DNA of 64,000 nt from Hevea brasiliensis. Lineage: Eukaryota; Streptophyta; Magnoliopsida; Malpighiales; Euphorbiaceae. A model generated the notes under the pieces. It was not told the origin of the DNA. It was given only the letters and a program-made list of their open reading frames with translations, and searched no databases. Below are positions 59,085 through 64,000 of this stretch, piece after piece. The stretch is taken from the NCBI RefSeq assembly GCF_030052815.1, contig NC_079495.1, positions 32,831,967 to 32,895,966 of the forward strand. The letters run 5' to 3'. The stretch's first letter is position 1; each line of letters begins with the position of its first letter. The position numbers and the translations under genes are program-made.

Positions 59085-62000
59085 TGTAACACCCCTAAAT
59101 TCGGTAGTGCGTTCTACTGTTTCGGTGACCAGTGTTGTCCGGACAGCTAGGATTCCTAGAACTACACTTCGTTATGAGTGAGGAGACATAAAATAATGAA
59201 ATACAAGAAAAGAAAATACAAGAAAAACAAAGGAAAAATAATAGCAATGAAAGGTAACCAAGTTAAGCGAGCCGAGAACCCTAGCGATGGGTGACCGCAC
59301 CGGGAAGTCACGGCGTGGACCGTTGACTAGCCCTGGACTGCGGGGAACCCTGGAAAATATTTTTAGGACTCAAATAAATATTTATTGAAGTATAAATATC
59401 ATTAGAAATATCAAAGAAAAATTAATTAATTAGTGCAAAGAAAAGTGAGAAATCGAAATACGGATAAAACCCGGTGTTACCGAAAAATCGGGAATGCAAC
59501 CCGAACAGGGGCATTGTGGTCATTTGACATCCCGAGTTGTCTTTTGACCTAAATGTCCATTAAAAATAAATAATATTACACTTGTAAAATGTCAAAGAAA
59601 AATTAGTAAGTCAATATAAATAAAAAAAAAAATTTAGAAATCGATGGGTCAAGGATTTAATCGGTAACACTAAAAATTTCGAAATACAAACCAAATAAGG
59701 GCATTTTGGTCAATTGATACCCCGAGTTGACTTTTGACTTAAATGTCCATGAAAAATTAGTAGTGTTAAAAATTTAATAATGCAAAAAAAAAAAAAATTG
59801 TAGTCAAATGTGTGGAGTAATTAAGAGGAATTAAGGGTAAAATGTGGAATAATTAAAAATTTAGATTATTTAAATGTTAATTATGTTAGTGGAGCACTAT
59901 GGATTATTTAAACTCATTAAGTGGACAGAATTTCCACTAACCAAGTCACCTTCTTCAACCTTTGAAACCCATTGCCAAATTCAAATCTCTCTCTCCAAAC
60001 TTCCATAGCCAACTTTCATGCAAAGCTTAATCTCTCCCCTTTCATGCCATAAATCCAACAAGTCCCTTCATGAAAGTTTATCCTCACATCAAGAACAATC
60101 CTTGGGCAGCCATTAGGAGAGGAAAAAGTGGAGTTGTCAAGGGCAGCAAGCGTCACACATATGAGGTAAGTGCAAAGAACCCCCACCCTTCCTTCTTTAA
60201 AGTTGATGAGCTTCATGAGGTGAGTTGAATTCTCTTGAAATTTAAGAGAAATGATAAGTCTACACTCCTTCTAATTTCTAGTAGCCTTGAGGAGAGCTAG
60301 GTTTAGATGGTTTTGAATGATTAAACTTGCTGAATGATGCTTGAGAGTGAATGTAGACATGTATATAGGTTGAAATGTATGTATAATTAAAATTGAAAAA
60401 TTATTAGCGTTTTAATGTTAAATTGGGGCTGTTTAATTATGATGAAATTTTGATGATGACTTGATGAAATTGAGACCATTTAATGAGTATTAGAAATGCC
60501 ATGTATGCTTATTTGGAGTTTGGAAGAATGAGGATTGCCAAATTGGAAGTGCAAATTGTGTGCAGGTTGTGTGATTGATGAATGCAGTGTATAAATTCGG
60601 TTATAAGTGTAAAGTTGTGACTCCAATTGGTATGAGACCAATTGGAGGTGAAACTAGGCACAAAATTTGCCAACTTTCATGAAGGAAGCTTGCCAAAATT
60701 CTGCTTGCAAGGTAGCTTGAAAAATGACCAATTCGGATTAAGTGCAATTGAAACCTGAAAACTGACCAATTGGGCAGCAGTTAGTGTTTAGGCCATAACT
60801 CACTCAAAACAGGTCCAATTGACCTGAAATTGTAACCATGAATAGTTAAGACCCATACCTACAAGTCTTATGAAGACACCAAAGCCCAGAAATGACCATA
60901 AGCAAGTCAAACAGCTTGCACAAGTTCGGGCCCAAAAACTGGCCGAACCAAAGTTGACCAAATTGACCTAAGATGACCTAATTTGATGCCATTTAACCAG
61001 CAATAGTAAAATGACCATAACTTGGTCTACATAACTCGGATTGACCTGAAATTTTTCCCCGCGTGCAATAATACATAGATCTACAAGTTTGTAGTTTTGA
61101 CCGAAACCTGAAAACCGAGGGAACTAGGTCGTTCCGCTAGGTCAAACTATTATCCCGGAATCCAGCAAGTTGCATTAAAATGCACTAAACAAGGAAATGA
61201 GTTTGGTAAAACGTACCAACCCTAAAACCCTATCGAATGTGACATATTAATGACACAAAAACCTAATTTACCTAAAACGCATCGAAGGTCGGTATATTAG
61301 GTGATTAAGAAAATAATAGCCTTCAGTGAATTACTTATCGAACATTATCGTTAGAGACAATTTAATTTAGTACTGAAACACTTCAAATTATGTTTCTCAG
61401 TTACCAAAGACTCAGGAAAAGGGAAGGAAACACTGAGTCGGACCGAGAGATCATCAGAGGTTTGTGCACAACTAGTTTTCAACTGATTTTACTCTGAATA
61501 AGATTTCATATGATTAATTGTATGTTATTGATTTAAATTGTGTTTGTGCACAATAAGTATTTCTTTTAAATTTTTCAATTGAAATAAATTATGATTATTT
61601 CTTTGTTATTATTTTAAATTATGTTTGTGCACAATATTTATTTCTTTTGAATTTTTCAATTGAAATAAATTACGATTATTTATAAGTTAATGTTTTAAAT
61701 TGTGTCCGTGCACAATACTTTTATATTCACTGCTTTTACTAGCAAATTTATTTGAAGAAATGAGTTATGAATAATTTTTTATTGCTTTGGTTTTGGGAAT
61801 ATTATTTGGAAATTATTGTGTTGCCAACTTTGTAAATGGAAATTTTGAGATAAAATGTGATTTATGGTTTGTATGAAATATTATGATTTGAAATTGTTTT
61901 GATTCACACTTGGCATGACACTGTTACTATGTTCCTCCTCCATTTATGGGGTGAGTATGATATATTCCTCCCTCTTTGACTTATCAGTCTGGGGTGAGTG

Positions 62001-63045
62001 TGATTATGTTCATCCCTCTTTGACTTTCCAGTCTAAGGTGAGTGTGGATGAGTACTCATTATATAGCTAGCTCCCTTCCTCATTGGTTTCGATTAGTGGG
62101 GTTGTGATTGCTTTGTCGTGGTGTACAACGCGGCATTGATCGGAAATTTGTGTCATGGCTTAAGTTGTGAATGAATTGGCAACACTGTATTCTTAAATTA
62201 TTCGACTAAATTGTGTTGTTATGCTATTTGATAATTTGTGAAATGAAGTTTAAATTCTTATTGACATTTACTGTCTTTTGAATTTAACTATGTTTTGATT
62301 ACTGAGATTTATTGTGATATTGTGTTAAATTCCTTATGACAGTATTGTCTTGAATTTAACTATGGTTTTTAAATATCCACTATTTATTTGAATTATGAAT
62401 TGTGATTTCAATTTATATTTGGTTAATGTTGTGCACCACTGAGACATTGTCTCAGCGATAGCTTTTTATTGCTGTCGCAGGTAGACAGACAGACAAGGCA
62501 GCAGACTAGGCTGCTAGTACCTCCAGCGAGAGACTACCGGGTATAATGAGTATACCAATATTTTGTATTTTGTAATGTAATGTATGTTCACTGTATGCAC
62601 ATATTGTTGTTAGTTTTGAGCAGTTGTAAATAAAAATTGTACATTGAAGTTGTAAAATAATTATGAGTTATTTTGGCTTGTAAAAATTGTATTATATTTC
62701 TTTTACCTCAGTCTTTGAAAAAAATCACTGTAGATTTGAGTTGAGATTTGGAAATCTATTGAAGTGCTTTTTACAGGTTTTCTGAAGAACTGTTTTATCC
62801 AAAATACAGATGGCACTCTGCCAAAATTTTTACAGAAACTCCAAATAATTCAAATGTGTTAGTTCTATCACTTGATTCAAAAGGTTTTTAACACCTGTAA
62901 ATAGTGCTCACCACTGTAAAAGAAGTAAGAAAAGTTTTTAAAATCCCTTGTAGTGTATTTAATGGATTATCAGTAGATGGAGTTGGTAATTCATTAGGTA
63001 TACTACGGGATCATGTTATGCCTTACAGAGGGGTAGGGTGTGACA
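59085..63045 (+). repeat. Array LTR4 (3961 bp)
   Basis: TGTAACACCCC to ...GTGTGACA. It retains the CCTGGACTGCGGGGAACCCTGG-type segment near 59330-59350 that is damaged in LTR2 and LTR3. Closest to LTR1 at several informative sites. It holds the 81-bp and 43-bp tandem repeats. No gene. Confidence 0.92.
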
Positions 63046-63053
63046 TGTTTTAG

Positions 63054-63065
63054 TGGTATCAGAGA
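63054..63065 (+). other. Primer-binding site, unit 4
   Basis: TGGTATCAGAGA, the last base changed from C to A, otherwise as in unit 1. Confidence 0.85.
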
Positions 63066-63235
63066 AAAGTTTTTAAATTCTGTTTTCACCTGTTACTTGA
63101 ATATTCTTTCTTCATAGTACAACTGCTCAATATCATTGTTTGATACATACAGTACATTACATTATAAATATGCACTAACGGGAGGAAATCTCCTTGTGTT
63201 ATTAGTTCAGGATATCTAAAATCCTCGAATTGACT

Positions 63236-64000
63236 ATGGAAGAGGGTGATCGTTCAGTCGATCAATCTATTGAGGCTGAGGTGCAAGGGGATGCCCCAGG
63301 CCTACTTAATGTCGATGGTTCATTTGCACCGGCCCTGCATCTGCAGATTTCTGCTCGATTCGCTCGATAGATGGTGCAATGTTTCAACAAATGGCTGGTA
63401 ATGTACCTACTCAAGTCCCAATACAGACACCAGTGGTACAACCACAGTCTTCTACTAGGCAGTATGACAAATTGATGAAGTATGGGGCTCTGAGTTTAAG
63501 GGACGATAGATCCTCTAGAAGGTGAACAATGGTTAGAGAGGATGGATAGGGTGTTCAAGAAGCTACATTGTGCAGAGGAGCTCAGATTTGAATACTCGGT
63601 GTCCTTACTACGGGGATGCTTATGATCGTGGAAAACCATTCCCCACGATGCAGTAGAACTGCAGTGCTAACATGGAATGACTTTCTCAGGAATTGAGACA
63701 AATATGTCACGATGCTTATGTAGACTAGAAGTTACAAGAATTCCTAAGTAAAAGCAGGAGCAGTTAGTGGTGAGTATGAAAGAGAATTTTCCCACCTGAG
63801 CCATTATGCAGTAAGTTTACTTGCTACCAGCAGGGAGAGATGCAAGAGGTTTGAAACTAGCTTGAAGCCCAGTATCAGACTACAAGTAGTCAGCTTCAAA
63901 CACACTAACTTCTCTGAACTTATTTCTCAAGTTCTAGAGTTAGAAAGAATTGAGTCTGAAGCTGTTCCTGAGAAAAAGAAATCAGAGAAGACAGAGAAAG
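63236..64000 (+). pseudogene. Gag, unit 4 (runs out of the window)
   Basis: ATG at 63236, then the gag N-terminus and core as in the other units. Frame breaks lie at 63320-63380, 63490-63510 and 63600-63770. It matches unit 1 rather than units 2 and 3 at CCCAGTATCAGAC (about 63868). The window ends in the Lys/Glu-rich linker before the zinc knuckles, so the array continues to the right. Confidence 0.85.

Larger units (their letters stand above)
37489..64000 (+). mobile_element. Tandem array of a gag-only, giant-LTR retrotransposon (TR-GAG-like)
   Basis: The order on the plus strand is LTR1 37489-41446, body 41447-43993, LTR2 43994-50041 (with a 2.1-kb insertion), body 50042-52612, LTR3 52613-56558, body 56559-59084, LTR4 59085-63045, body 63046 to the window end. 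The period is 6.47-6.51 kb once the insertion is removed. Each body has a primer site, gag plus partial protease and a polypurine tract, but no RT, RNase H or integrase. Adjacent units share one LTR, the hallmark of unequal recombination between LTRs rather than independent insertions. The left flank is CCCCA of element C RT; the right end lies outside the window. Family relation: the LTR ends, double zinc knuckle and 3' motif (TTTCGTGGACGAAATTT) are Tekay-like. Confidence 0.92.

Overview
This window is plant intergenic heterochromatin built from nested LTR retrotransposons. I find no host gene, no rRNA or tRNA gene and no CRISPR array. It is AT-rich, every readable protein is gag or pol (plus one accessory retroelement ORF), and all readable primer-binding sites match the plant initiator tRNA-Met type (TGGTATCAGAGC). 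The element types (Tekay-like Ty3/gypsy chromoviruses, a Sirevirus-like Ty1/copia element, an Angela/BARE-like copia LTR) point to an angiosperm, probably a dicot. I cannot name the species.

Left part (1-23275, minus strand): a degenerate Tekay-like element, called A here, is the host for two later insertions. Its 3' LTR (1-873, cut by the window start) is followed by pol (897-3400). Pol is broken by a 4.1-kb solo LTR (3401-7541, 5-bp target duplication ATACT), resumes at 7547-8202, and is broken again by an 11.35-kb Sirevirus-like copia element B (8203-19557). Gag-protease of A follows (19558-21017), then its primer-binding site and a truncated 5' LTR (21144-23275). Most stop codons in A pol are TAG at former CAG or TGG codons, as expected after deamination of methylated cytosine. 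Element B keeps both LTRs, a primer-binding site, repeated polypurine tracts, gag, protease, integrase, RT-RNase H and an extra 3' ORF, but has stops, frameshifts and a valine in place of a catalytic RT aspartate.

Middle (23276-37488): LTR debris. An Angela-like LTR fragment is followed by two head-to-tail pieces of the giant LTR also found in the array, then a plus-strand A-type LTR with an internal 1.6-kb tandem duplication (27376-32904). This abuts a minus-strand A-type LTR belonging to a second Tekay-like element C (32905-37488), whose pol lacks the integrase core.

Right part (37489-64000, plus strand), the main item: a tandem array of a non-autonomous gag-only retrotransposon with LTRs (about 3.95 kb) longer than its body (about 2.55 kb). 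The order is LTR-body-LTR-body-LTR-body-LTR-body, running out of the window, with a basic period near 6.5 kb. Each body has a tRNA-Met primer-binding site, gag with two zinc knuckles, the first part of an aspartic protease, about 900 bp of shared non-coding sequence and a polypurine tract, but no RT, RNase H or integrase. It must therefore rely on another element for reverse transcription and integration. Units 2 and 3 are most alike, and units 1 and 4 resemble each other, which fits growth by unequal recombination. One LTR carries a full 2.1-kb Angela-like solo LTR. Many differences between units fall on CAG/CTG/CCG trinucleotides and look like base-calling trouble at CHG-methylated cytosines; they should be settled before the gag frames are interpreted.
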